NCBI RefSeq assembly: GCF_023091745.1
Contig: NC_068913.1
Span: 13,224,001-13,288,000 of the forward strand
DNA: 64,000 nt
Reading direction: 5' to 3'
Origin: Budorcas taxicolor
Taxonomy: Eukaryota > Chordata > Mammalia > Artiodactyla > Bovidae
The notes under the pieces are model-generated. The model saw nothing but the letters and a program-made list of their open reading frames with translations, was not told the origin of the DNA and ran no database searches. Positions 34,171 through 44,663 of the stretch are shown here, piece after piece. Position 1 is the first letter of the stretch, and each line of letters begins with the position of its first letter. Both the position numbers and the translations under genes were made by a program.

Positions 34171-34410
34171 TTGATTTTATACATTGAAGCAGAAATAACA
34201 TCCTGACATTTTTTCCGAAGGAGAAAATGACTGTAAAATGATGTAGCCACTATAATGTTCATTTTATCATTTTTTTTAAAAGTCAACAGAAAATAACATT
34301 AATGAAACCAACCATATATAAATCATGCCAGTATGATAAAATTTTATTTATAACATATTTTGAGTATTCTTTCTATGAAAAGTTATTCTTATGTAAATAT
34401 ATACATTTAA
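34171..34410. other. Unassigned AT-rich sequence
   Basis: Nothing recognised. Confidence 0.5.
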
Positions 34411-34836
34411 CCTGTATGGATGTGAAAGTTGGACCATAAAGAAGGCTGAGCACCAAAGAATTTATGCTTTTGAATCAGTGCTGGAGAAGACTCTTGAGAG
34501 TTCCTTGGACTGCAAAGAGATCAAACCAGTCAATCCTAAAGGAAATCAACCCTGAATATTCATTGGAAGGACTGATGCTGAAGCTGAAGCTCCAATACTC
34601 TGGCCATGTGATGCGAAGAGCCAACTCATTGGAGAAGACCCCGATGCTGGAAAAGACTGAAGGCAGGAGGAGAAGGGGGGGCAACAGAGGATGAGATGGT
34701 TGGATGGCATCACCAACTCAATGGACGTGAGTTTGAGCAAGCTCCAGGAAATGGTAAAGGACAGGGAAGCCTGGTGTGCTGCAGTCCGTGGGGTCGGAAA
34801 GAGTCAGACATGATGGGGCAACTGAACAACAACAAC
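34411..34836 (+). mobile_element. BovB LINE 3' end, AAC-tail type
   Basis: 3' 0.4 kb of BovB, from 'tgtatggatgtgaaagttggacc' to the end. Unlike most copies here, the tail is GAACAACAACAAC instead of TGAAC repeats. It shares sequence variants (for example 'aaatcaaccctgaatattcattgg' and 'agcaagctccaggaaatgg') with the copy at 52937. A short GT tract follows. Confidence 0.93.
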
Positions 34837-35021
34837 CTCTGTGTGTGTGTGTACACGCGAGTGTGTATAGAGACAGAAAGAGAGATGTAAGAACTGAAAG
34901 ATATTTACCAAAACAGGTATGGTGATTCTCAGTTGTGATGGTGTTCCTGCTCTCGTGCTTGTACCTCTTGGAACTTCCAGCAACGCATCATCATCACCCA
35001 AAGCCTGTGACACACGTTAGA

Positions 35022-35233
35022 GTTCACTCTTGGTGCTGTGCAGTCTGTAGGCTTGGACACATGTGGAATGACATGGATCCGCCACTAGACTATTGGTGCT
35101 TATGGTGTACAATGTCGGTTTGGTGATGTTCACTCTTGGAGCTGTGCAGTCTGTAGGCTTGGACACATGTGGAATGACATGGATCCGCCACTAGACTATT
35201 GGTGCTTATGGTGTACAATGTCGGTTTGGTGAT
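35022..35233. repeat. 106-bp tandem duplication, two copies
   Basis: 35022-35127 and 35128-35233 are identical except for one base (ggTgctg versus ggAgctg near 35034 and 35140). The unit starts gttcactcttgg and ends ggtttggtgat. Near identity suggests a very recent duplication, or an assembly artefact. Confidence 0.97.
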
Positions 35234-35825
35234 CTCCAAAGAAGATTTAGCCTCGGGACCAAGGACCAGGCTTGATCACTTAAGAGCTTTTGTGTAGCAG
35301 AGTTTTATTAAAGTATGAAAGGGGACAGAGAAAGCTTGTGACACACATATCAGAAGGGGAACGGAGAGTGCCCCCCTCGCTAGTGTTAGCCAAGGAGTCA
35401 TATAGTTTGTGATTAATTATTACAAGAAATCAAAAGAAAGTCTCAAGTTTGTGAAAATTTTACCAGACCCACTCCCGTAATATACATTTTAAAATGTCAG
35501 GATTAGTCAGAAGGTTTTCAGGAAGGAGAAACTGTCCTCAAGCAGGATACATTGTTTTTATATAATATCTAGTACAGAGTTTAAACTGAGTTGTTTGTTG
35601 TGTAATCATTGGTTCTGGGTTTAAAGAAAAAAACATTTTATGTGACTAAGACTAAGGAATGTAGAGGGGAAAAAAAAGGATTTTGTCCTTTCCTCCTCCA
35701 TGAGAACCCCAGACCACTATCTCCACTTCAAGAACCCCAGACCCCTTTCTCCTCCTCGGGGACCCCGGACTTCTTATCTATCTGCTTAGGAATTAACTCA
35801 CTATCATACAGTTTTACTGCCTGAA
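35234..35825 (-). mobile_element. Probable endogenous retrovirus LTR fragment, minus strand
   Basis: Reminiscent of ruminant ERV long terminal repeats read in reverse. There is an AATAAA on the minus strand at 35311-35306 (gttttattaaag), and repeated CCCAGAC/CCCGGAC blocks with CT-rich DNA at 35700-35775. Only LTR-like DNA is seen; no gag, pol or env reading frame is present. Family and edges are uncertain, and the adjacent tandem duplication blurs the left edge. Confidence 0.45.
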
Positions 35826-36769
35826 GAAGCTTATGCTTTTTAAAGTGAGAATTCTTTGATTAAATCCACAATCTCCTTCTGTCAAAACAATGGACCTGGA
35901 AAATGGACTTACATGGCCATTAACTTTTCAGGTAATGTCAGAATTTCAGGCTGCCCAAGAACCTCTGCACTAGCTCCGAGAACTGCATTTAAACCCAAAA
36001 TAGTAGTCCCTTCTAGAGTCTTCCCAAGGGCAAACTAGGCAAGTTATCTTATGTACCAATGATCTTCCTGGGTGTCTTTCAGAACATTTTAGATGCCAGA
36101 GAGGAAATATTTCTGCATTACAATTTCTGTGTAATGTTTGCTCATAATGATAAATTATCCTTTAAAAATTATTATCATATCAAATAGATAAAAAGTAGTT
36201 TTCCTGGGTAAGAAAAATAACACGGAAACTTTCCTTTCTCCTACTAAAAGCTCTTCATCTATCATGTAGCTTTCAAGCATAGTGACCTTTCTTCTATTGA
36301 TATTTCTGGCAGAAATCTTGGAAACCTCAGTCTAACTTTAAGTATTCCCAGCAATAGATAAATCATTATTAGGAAGTAAAATGGGCACTTTGAGAGTTGG
36401 GTATGTCTGCCCATTACCTATTTAAAAGTTTTGGAGGATGTCCATTTTAATATGATCCCAGCATATGTTGGTGGCTTATTTTTGTTTTCATTCATCTCCT
36501 CTGTCAAAATTATGATTTTAATTCATTTGTTTACAAATGTGTGTCTTATGGAGACCCTGTCTCCTGAATGCCATCCTCCTCTTTCACTATATTCTCCTTC
36601 ACTTTCTTACTCAGATCCCACTGTAGTTTGCTCACCTTTTTAAATGTCATGCTCCTGTCACACCCTGGGTCTCCACCTGCATATGTTGTTTATGGAACAA
36701 CATGTGTTAAGAGTGTTCTTTCTGTTCTTTTACCTCTGGTAAGTTTATGCCATCTGTAGTAAGCAAAAT
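35826..36769. other. Unassigned intergenic sequence
   Basis: No gene or repeat recognised. Confidence 0.45.
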
Positions 36770-36827
36770 GTCATTCATTAAAAATGACAGTATCCTAACT
36801 TCCAAGCTTCCCCGTTAAACAATTTAC

Positions 36828-37003
36828 CTGATGATGCAGGAGACACAGGCTCGATCCCTGGGTCAAGAAGAGCCCCTGGAGAAGGAAATGGCCACCCACT
36901 CCAGTGCTCTTGCCTGGAGAATCCCAGTGACAGAGAAGCCTGGCAGGCTACAGTCCATGGAGCTGCAAGAGTCTGACATGAATTAGCAACTGAAGGACAA
37001 CAT
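36828..37003 (+). mobile_element. Bov-tA SINE, 5'-truncated, nested in LTR
   Basis: From 'atgatgcaggagacacagg' to 'gaattagcaactgaagg'. A (TG)n tract begins 17 bp to the right. Confidence 0.85.
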
Positions 37004-37019
37004 TCTTAACCTCCAGAAC

Positions 37020-37068
37020 CTGTGTGTGTGTGCGTGCGCGTGTGTGTGTGTGCGTGCACTCGTGTGCA
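37020..37068. repeat. (TG)n/(CG)-interrupted microsatellite
   Basis: TG repeats with GCGTGCGCG interruptions, just 3' of a Bov-tA fragment. Confidence 0.95.
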
Positions 37069-37439
37069 CTTAGGGGTATAAGTGCAGATAGAATACAGTT
37101 GCTAATCAACTGACCTTTATTAGCCTGGATTATCCATGTGGGCCCGGTATAATCAGAAGGATCCTTAACAGTGGATGAAGGAAGAGAAGGAGGAGAGTCA
37201 GAGGACAATGAGACCTAAAGAAAGGCACATGCATAGAGATACAGTGTTGTTGGTGTTGACTGCAGAGGGAGGGAGCCATGAGTCAAGGATGAGCGCAGCT
37301 CTGGGAGCTGAGAAGGGTGAGGGCGCAGATTCTCTTAGGGCCTCCAGGAAAGAGTAGAGTTCTGCTAATGCTTTGATTTTTATCTCGTGAGGTCCATGTG
37401 GGAATTCTATCCTAAGGAACTGTATGATAAACATTATGT

Positions 37440-37700
37440 GATGGTTTCTACCAAACATCAGCATGAATCAGTCATAGTTTACTCTCCCACCTCCCTCCCC
37501 ATCTCACCCCTCTATGTTGCTACTGAGACCCTGTTTGAGTTTCCTGAGTCATACGGCAAATTCCCATTTGCTATCTGTTTTACATATGATAATGTATGTT
37601 TCCATGTTGCTCTCTCCATACTTCCCACCCTCTCCTTCCTCCCCACCACAGTCATGTTTATAAATCTGTTCCTCCAGATAGTCAGGTTCCCCTCTTAGAC
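37440..37700 (-). mobile_element. Ruminant L1 3'UTR fragment, minus strand
   Basis: Reverse of an L1 3' end type: 'gtttctaccaaacatcagca', 'ctcccacctccctccccatc', 'gcaaattcccatttgctatc', 'ttttacatatgataatgtat'. It differs from the L1 3' end type just to its right. Confidence 0.8.
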
Positions 37701-37744
37701 ACTATTCATTTTGACACCTTAAAGCTTGTAAAATAGCCATAACT

Positions 37745-38045
37745 AAAATGTATTGTTTTACAAACTTATGGTTGCCATGCGGGAAAGAATGGGGAGAAGG
37801 GATAGTTAGTTAGGGAGTTTGGGATGGCCATGTACACACTGCTGTATTTTCACTGGATAACCAACAAGGACCTGCTATATAGCACAGGGAACCCTGCTCA
37901 ATGTTAATGGCAGCCTGGATGGGAGGGGAGTTTGGGGGAGAATGGATCTAAGTATATGTATGACTGAGTCCCTGCACTGTACACCTGAAACTGTCACAAT
38001 ATTGTTAATCAGCTATACTCCAGTATAAAATAAAAAGTTAAAAAA
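37745..38045 (+). mobile_element. Ruminant L1 3' end with A-rich tail, plus strand
   Basis: 'aaacttatggttgccatgcg', 'ataaccaacaaggacctgct', 'atatagcacagggaaccctg', 'cactgtacacctgaaactgt', 'aataaaaagttaaaaaaatg'. A typical artiodactyl L1 3'UTR ending in its A tail. Confidence 0.92.
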
Positions 38046-38063
38046 ATGTATTGTTGTATTGTT

Positions 38064-38067
<4 letters not shown>

Positions 38068-38106
<39 letters not shown>

Positions 38107-38118
38107 TATATATATATA
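38068..38118. repeat. (TG)n then (TA)n microsatellite
   Basis: TG repeat 38068-38104 followed by TA repeat to 38118, next to the L1 A tail. Confidence 0.95.
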
Positions 38119-38349
38119 GTCATGGTCCCCTGCTGATGTGTGAACTCCAGGATGTGGTCCTTGTCTTTCTTGTGCTTGCCACAAAGTAGGTGTCATATAA
38201 GTGTGTGTTCCAGGATTGACTCCCCTTTTCTTCCCTAAGTGTGCACACATCCAAAGGAAATCAGATAAGTTCCCCTGACAAACTCATGGGACAAGGAGAG
38301 TCACCTTGCATTTAGTAACCCATTTAATTCATATGGTATTTCTTTTGTC
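38119..38349. other. Unassigned sequence
   Basis: Nothing recognised. Confidence 0.45.
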
Positions 38350-38608
38350 TAGGACATCAGCTCAAAAAGTGTGGTCCCCAGACCCAGCAGCTCCAGTGTC
38401 GCCTTGGAACTATTGCATTAGGGTCGGTCCCTGCAATGGGTGTCCAGATGATGCCATGTCCAAAATGTGAGAATGAAGGCTCTGGGCCCTGCTCACAGAA
38501 TTTCTGACTTAGGAGGTCTCCAGTGGGGCCTCAGAACTTTCCCACCAAATTCTTAAGAGATTCTGATGCTGCCGGGGCTGGGACCTCAGTGTGAGAATAA
38601 CTAACCTA
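38350..38608. mobile_element. MER20-like hAT fragment
   Basis: 'aaaaagtgtggtccccagacccagcag', 'cacagaatttctgacttagg' and 'gagattctgatgctgccggg' follow the MER20 pattern. The middle is disturbed, so an insertion or rearrangement is possible. Confidence 0.6.
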
Positions 38609-39698
38609 GCCTATGGGTAGGCCAGGGAACTTCTGTCAGTAGAATTTGATCAGAAGAGGTCTGACAACTTAGTCTTTATCCACCTACTGCTCAGTGGTCT
38701 GTGTGCCATCCTTAGCGAGAGACTGTCACTGTCTTTAGATCAAGATAATGTGATCCCTTATAAAGTCCAGCCTAGATCTCTATTAGAGTGATTGACAATT
38801 AGATTGAACAATCCAATTGAAATCCAATCTAAACATATCTTTTCAGTTGTACATAATTAAAATTGCTTGATTTTTCTAAAGTCACAATAGTCCTTTCAAA
38901 GATGAAAGAATAGTGACTGTAAACCAGTTTGCTTGGCTCTAAAACTTACTGCGTAATGATTTTCCTAAGGATGAATGTAAAATCCCCTGATGTTATATTT
39001 CTGACATAGTGACAGCAGTCACTTATAAAATATTTAATAATGTGCTTTAAACAACTAGGAAAAACAACTTACTGAACACAAATTACATTTTAAGGAATGA
39101 TTTGGTTTAATGAAAGATTAATAATATATAGAGTTTACAGATGGTTTTGAAGTCAGTTTTCAGTTGAATATTTCGGTAACTAGGAATGACTGTGGTACCC
39201 ATCTTTTGGAGGGAAGGTCCTTGTGGAAAGTTAAATTATTGTCTTAAATCAACATGCCTGTGCTTATGAAAGTGACAAGGCAACACTCCAACACCCACGG
39301 TGACACACGATGGCCTCTTAGACTGATTTCAAGGTGCAAATAGGATCTCTCTGTCCTTTATTCACCTGCCTGCTGCAGGAAACAAGGCTTACATTTCACA
39401 GCTGAGGGAACCAGTGCTCAAAGTGTCAATGACTCTGGACAGGTATCAGATTGCTTTCCATCCTCTGATAATAGATTCATTTGAAAGAGGATGCAGTGAA
39501 AGCCTAAGAGAAGAGCACTCCTCCAGGAAAACCTGAGAGGCAGAAAGTGAAGAGAGGAGAATAAAAACATAACTAGGCATGAAAGTGCTGGGGAACAGGA
39601 CTTAGCTGAAAAGCTTCAGTATTTTGAAACAACGAGTCATTGGCTTACAGCAACACTAAGGAGGTAATTAGGCTGGGAAATTAAGCATGGGTGTATTA
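38609..39698. other. Unassigned intergenic sequence, 1.1 kb
   Basis: No gene. A MIR-like remnant is possible at 39375-39450 ('tacatttcacagctgaggga'). Confidence 0.4.
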
Positions 39699-39862
39699 AG
39701 GGACTTCCCTGATGGTCCAGTGGTTGAGAGCTTGCCTTCCAATCCAGGAGGTGCAAGTTTAATCCCTGGTCTGGGAACTAAGATCCCTCGTGCCTTGGGG
39801 CCAAAACACCAAAACGTAAAGACAGAAGCAATACTGTAACAAATCCAATAAAGACTTAAAAA
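39699..39862 (+). mobile_element. CHR-type SINE, plus strand, short form
   Basis: 'gggacttccctgatggtccagtggttgagagcttgccttcc', 'gcaagtttaatccctggtctgggaactaagatccc', A-rich end. Confidence 0.9.
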
Positions 39863-40404
39863 AGGAATTGGTTTCTTAAAAAGCAGGCAAGTTAAATGAG
39901 GCAGTTATTAACCGAAGAGAAAATATAAATATGTTACATCTGTCTCTAATGAACAGTAAATACTAAGTTATGCTCGTATATAGCATGATTTTCTATAAAA
40001 TCATGATATAATTGTATTGGCTAGGAAGAGAGGGGGGAATGAGCATCTGTAACTGGGCTATACCCACCCACATATCATTTAGAAATATGAAAATAAATAC
40101 AACAGCATAACCAAGAGCAATCATACAGCTGAAAGCATTCAAGGTGATGGCTCTGCAAAGTGGAAGCAGGGTGACCACATGGCAGGGTATAGGTGTTGTT
40201 GTAACAACCCTTCAAAAATAGCTCATACATCAATAAAATATGTCTTTAATTGAAGACTATCATGTGTTATTTCTTTATTTTGATTATTTCGGAGGTGACT
40301 TGCAAATTTATTCTGAGGTCACTTTTAGAAAAAGTATTTTCGTCATTCGTTTTTAAGAAAAAGATTATCGACAATAAAATTCAGTCAGTTCTCTTTAACC
40401 TTGG
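39863..40404. other. Unassigned AT-rich sequence
   Basis: Nothing recognised. Confidence 0.45.
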
Positions 40405-40560
40405 GTGTTGAGTTCTAGCTCTTGCTGCCTCCCAGCACTGTGTGAACTTGGGCGAGTCCTCTTGTCTACCTCCCTGAATGTTAGCATCCTCATTTGTTAG
40501 AGTTACTGTGAGGGTTAAATACAGTGAGGCCTGTAAAGTACTGGGATGATGTCAACCACT
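40405..40560 (+). mobile_element. MIR SINE, plus strand
   Basis: 'ctagctcttgctgcctccca', 'gtgtgaacttgggcgagtcc', 'tagcatcctcatttgttaga' and 'actgtgagggttaaatacag', in MIR order. Confidence 0.8.
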
Positions 40561-40689
40561 CTGCTCTCCATACCGCCCTTCCAGTTTCCTGTACCTTCAA
40601 TCACCTAGGCACAGAAACAGCTTTTAAGTCCATGTCCGTAAGTACAAAGAGCTTTTATGTGACTTTGTAGTATCGTTAGCCGTATTTTC

Positions 40690-41270
40690 ATTGCTTTTAT
40701 ATTTACAGCATCTGTTTTATTATCTGTTTGATTGCAGTTCCCCCAGTGCCTTCTAGCTGTATGGCCCTAGCTTCTTCATCCCTTTTGATAGTTTCTCCTC
40801 CAGAAGCACTTTCCCAGGGACTCTTGTCATTCTACAGCTTCACGCCAGACGGCCACATCTATTTTCATGGTGTTAACAACCACACAGTGGCAACTTCCAC
40901 GTTTGTATTTCCAGCACAGACCACTCATCTGACTTTCAGACGTGTACATCCATCCAACTGCCTGTCTGATATCTCCTTTGGGATGAATTCAGGCATATCT
41001 CAAACTCAACCTGTCTGAAACCAAACTCCTAACCTACTTCCCCTAAATGCTCTCTTCCACCCTTTCCTAATTTCAGGAACAGTACTTTCACCATCCAGTT
41101 AGCACATCCAGAAACTTCCAGTTCCTTGACACCTCACACTTTGGAAATTATAGCCTGCCCAAACCCAGGATTCTGTCCATCAACATAGGCTGTTGATTTT
41201 ACACCCACTCTCAAATCCCTCTCCTCTTGTCCTCTACCACCATTACCATCTAGACCATGCCACTCCATAC
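40690..41270 (-). repeat. Probable ancient mammalian repeat, minus strand
   Basis: 40940-41240 ('gtacatccatccaactgcct', 'caggcatatctcaaactcaa', 'gaaaccaaactcctaaccta') resembles the reverse of an ancient repeat also suspected at 10110 and 57590. A 96-codon plus-strand frame at 40728-41018 is probably fortuitous. Confidence 0.4.
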
Positions 41271-41679
41271 TTATACCATTCCAGGTTTCTGTTCTATACA
41301 TGTCGCTTCTTGCACCATAGCGTCCATTTTCCATAGAATATTCAAAAATTTTTGGCCTTTTGTCGCTATCCCTTTCTCTGGTATAAGGACATATTTTGTT
41401 GAGTAAATGCATATTTATCTGGGGTCTACTTAAGTACTTTTGAATCATATGTATATACTAAATCCAGTAATGTTTATAAACTATAAAGCAAGCTTTAAAT
41501 GTTTGGTAATGTTGACTTTAATACTTTAGAAGTAAATTCCAAGTGTGGAAAGCTCGTCCACCTCTTGAGGGGAAAAAAATCAGACTCAAATATATGAGAA
41601 AATAGAAAAATATGTTTCAGTAGGAGAGAGACAACATTTTGACCCTTGCATTGCTATTTGTAACAGTGTCTCTGCGTTG
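41271..41679. other. Unassigned sequence
   Basis: Nothing recognised. Confidence 0.45.
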
Positions 41680-41721
41680 TTTTGGTGGGGAGTGGTTTTG
41701 GTGGGGAGTGGTTCTGGTGGG
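41680..41721. repeat. 16-bp G-rich tandem repeat, 2.6 copies
   Basis: TTTTGGTGGGGAGTGG twice (41680-41695, 41696-41711), then a partial third copy with one change. Four or more short G-runs on one strand. Confidence 0.9.
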
Positions 41722-41889
41722 TTTTCTTGGCTTGCTTTCTTACTTTTATCCCTTTGGGTTTCTGAAGTAGCTATTTAAGGCATTTGATATCAAGGCAATC
41801 TTCTGTGGTAAAAGAACACATTCCTTAGTTTAACTCTGGAGAGGATTAGAATTCAACCATGTGTGATGAAGTGGCAGGTGATCAAAACA

Positions 41890-42215
41890 GGGGCTTCCCT
41901 GGTGGCTCAGTGGTAAACAATCTGCCTGCCAATATAGGAGTCATGTGTTCGATTCCTGGTTCTGGAAGATTCCACATGCCGAGGAGCAACTAAGCTTGTG
42001 TGCCACAACTGCTGAGCCCCGTACTCTAGGGCCTGGGAGCCACAACTGCTGAAGCCTGTGTGCCCTAGAGTCCATGTCCCACAACAAGAGAAGCTACGCT
42101 AATGTAGCCCGCACACTGCAACTAGGGAGCAGTCCCCACCCACTGCAACTGGAGAAGAGCCCATGCGGCAACGATGCCCCAGCACAGCCAAAACACAGTA
42201 AATACAAATTAAAAA
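41890..42215 (+). mobile_element. CHR-type SINE, plus strand, full length
   Basis: 'ggggcttccctggtggctcagtgg', 'gattcctggttctggaagattccacatgcc', three degenerate 'cacaactgctgagcc' units, 'gcaacgatgccccagcacagcc', A-rich end. Confidence 0.92.
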
Positions 42216-42430
42216 GGACATCAGCATAAGGAGCAATGGGAAAGTGTTCAGATAAGAAAAGGGAAAGAGGAACCGGAAGCGGCCAGGGTCAGGGTCTAGG
42301 CACCCAGCCATATGAGAAGAAGGGAGGAGGAACCTGAGTCCAGCTGGACTACAGGAGAGTGCAAGGCACCACTTGGTGGAAGGGCAGAGTGGGCTGGAGG
42401 GCCCCCTGGAAAGCAGAGTCTGTAGGAACC
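42216..42430. other. Unassigned purine-rich sequence
   Basis: GA-rich stretch 42235-42300; nothing else recognised. Confidence 0.45.
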
Positions 42431-44663
42431 GGACATCACCGCCAGATGGTTGACACCAAAATCAGATTGATTATATTCTTTGCAGCCAAAGATGGAGAAG
42501 CTCTATACAGTCAGCAAAAAGAAGAACAGGAGCTGACTGTGGCTCAGATCATGAACTCCTTATTGCCAAATTCAGACTGAAATTGAAGAAAGTGAAGAAA
42601 ACCACTAGACCATTCAGGTATGACATAAATCAAATCCTTTATGACTATACAGTGGAAGTGAGAAATAGACTTAAGGGACTAGATCTGATAGACAGAGTGC
42701 CTGAAGAACTATAGACGGAGGTTCATGACATTGTAAGGATACAGGGAGCAAGACCATCCCCAAGAAAAAGAAATGCAAAAAAGCAAAATGGCTGTCTGAG
42801 GAGCTGTGAAAAGAAGAAAAGCAAAAAGCAAAGGAAAAAAGGAAAGATATACCCATTTGAATGCAGAGTTCCAAAGGATAGCAAGGAGATATAAGAAAGC
42901 CTTCCTCAGTGATCAATGCAAAGAAATAGAGAAAACATTTCTCTAATAGAATGGAAAAGACTAGAGATCTCTTCAAGAAAATTAGAGATACCAAGGGAAC
43001 ATTTCATGCAAAGATGGGCTCAATAAAGGACAGAAATGGTATGGACCTAACAGAAGCAGAAGATATTAAGAAGAGGTGGCAAGTATACACAGAAGAACTG
43101 TACAAAAAAGATCTTCATGACCAAGATAATCACAATGGTGTGATCCTCACCTAGTGCCAGACATCCTGGAATGTGAAGTCTAGTGGGCCTTAGGAAGCAT
43201 CACCACAAACAAAGCTAGTGGAGGTGATGGAATTCCAGTTGAGCTATTTCAAATTCTGAAAGACAATGCTGTGAAAGTGCTGCTCTCAATATGCCAGCAA
43301 ATTTGAAGACTCAGCAGTGGCTACAGGACTGGAGAAGGTCAGTTTTCATTCCAATCCCAAAGAAAAGCAATGCCAAAGAATGCTCAAACTACCACACAAT
43401 TGCACTCATCTCACACACTAGTAAAGTAATGCTTAAAATTCTCCAAGCCAGGTTTCAGCAATATGTGAACCATGAACTTTCAGATGTTCAAGGTGGTTTT
43501 AGAAAAGACAGAGGAACCGGGGATCAAATTGTCAACATCCGCTGAATTGTCGAAAAAGCAAGAGAGTTCCAGAAAAAACACTATTTCTGCTTTATTGACT
43601 ATGCCAAAGCCTTTGACTGTGTGGATCACAAAAAACTGTGGAAAATTTTTCAAGAGATGGGAATACCAGACCACCTAACCTGCCTCTTGAGAAACCTATA
43701 TGCAGGTCAGGAAGCAACAGTTAGAACTAGATATGGAACAACAGACTGGTTCCAAATAGGAAAAGGAGTACGTCAAAGCTATATATTGTCACCCTGCTTA
43801 TTTAACTTATATGCAGAGCACATCATGAGAAACGCTGGGCTGGAGGAAGCGCAAGCTGGAATCAAGATTGCCAGTAGAAATATCAATAACCTCAGATATG
43901 CAGATGACACCAGTCTTATGGCAGAAAGTGAAGAAGAACTAAAGAGCCTCTTGATGAAAGTGAAAGAGGAGAGTGAAAAAGTTGGCTTAAAGCTCAACAT
44001 TCAGAAAATGAAGATCATGGCACCCAATCCCATCACTTCATGGGAAATAGATAGGGAAACAATGGCTGACTTTATTTTTCCTAGGCTCCAAAATCACTGC
44101 AGATGGTGACTGCAGCCATGAAATTAAAAGATGCTTCCTTCCTGGAAGGAAAGTTATGACCAACCTAGATAGCATATTAAAAAGCAGAGATATTACTTTG
44201 CCAACAAAGGTCCGTCTAGTCAAGGCTATGGTTTTTCCAGTAGTCGTGTATGGATGTGAGATTTGGACTATAAAGAAAGCTGAACATCAAAGAATTGATG
44301 CTTTCGAACTGCAGTGTTGGAGAAGACTCTTGAGAGTCCCTTGGACTGCAAGGAGATCCAAACAGTCCATCCTAAAGGAGATCAGTCCTGCATGTTCATT
44401 GGAAGGACTGATGTTGAAGCTGAAACGCCAATACATTGGCCACCTGATGCGAAGAACTGACTCATTTGAAAAGACCCTGATGCTGGGAAAGATTGAGGGC
44501 AGGAGGAGAAGGGGACAACAGAGGATTAGATGGTTGGATGGCATCACCGACTTGATGGACATGAGTTTGGGTAAACTGGAGTTGATGATGGACAGGGAGG
44601 CCTGGAGTTCATGGGATCGCAAAGAGTCGGACATGACTGAACTATTGAACTGAACTGAACTGA
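42431..44663 (+). mobile_element. BovB LINE, 5'-truncated, 2.2 kb
   Basis: Starts near the end of the endonuclease ('ggacatcaccgccagatggt') and runs through the whole reverse transcriptase to a TGAAC tail at 44663. The longest frames are 162 codons (43621-44109; palm with YADD at 43897-43908) and 165 codons (44156-44653; C-terminal part). Both are cut off by frameshifts, and several stops are present upstream (for example 42714 and 43304). It is the best preserved reverse transcriptase palm in the window but cannot encode a working protein. Confidence 0.95.

Larger units (their letters stand above)
36770..37440 (+). mobile_element. Ancient MaLR-like LTR, interrupted
   Basis: 'atcctaacttccaagcttcc' and 'cctccagaacctgtg' flank a SINE fragment. 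After it come 'cctggattatccatgtgggcccggtataatcagaagg', 'gggagccatgagtcaagg', 'gggcctccaggaaagagtag' and 'gatttttatctcgtgaggtccatgtggg'. The order matches ERVL-MaLR-type LTRs. No coding capacity. Confidence 0.6.

Noticed and set aside
34804..35126. Short frames spanning the tandem duplication as a gene
   Set aside because: No domain, and the frames are created by the duplication and BovB edge.
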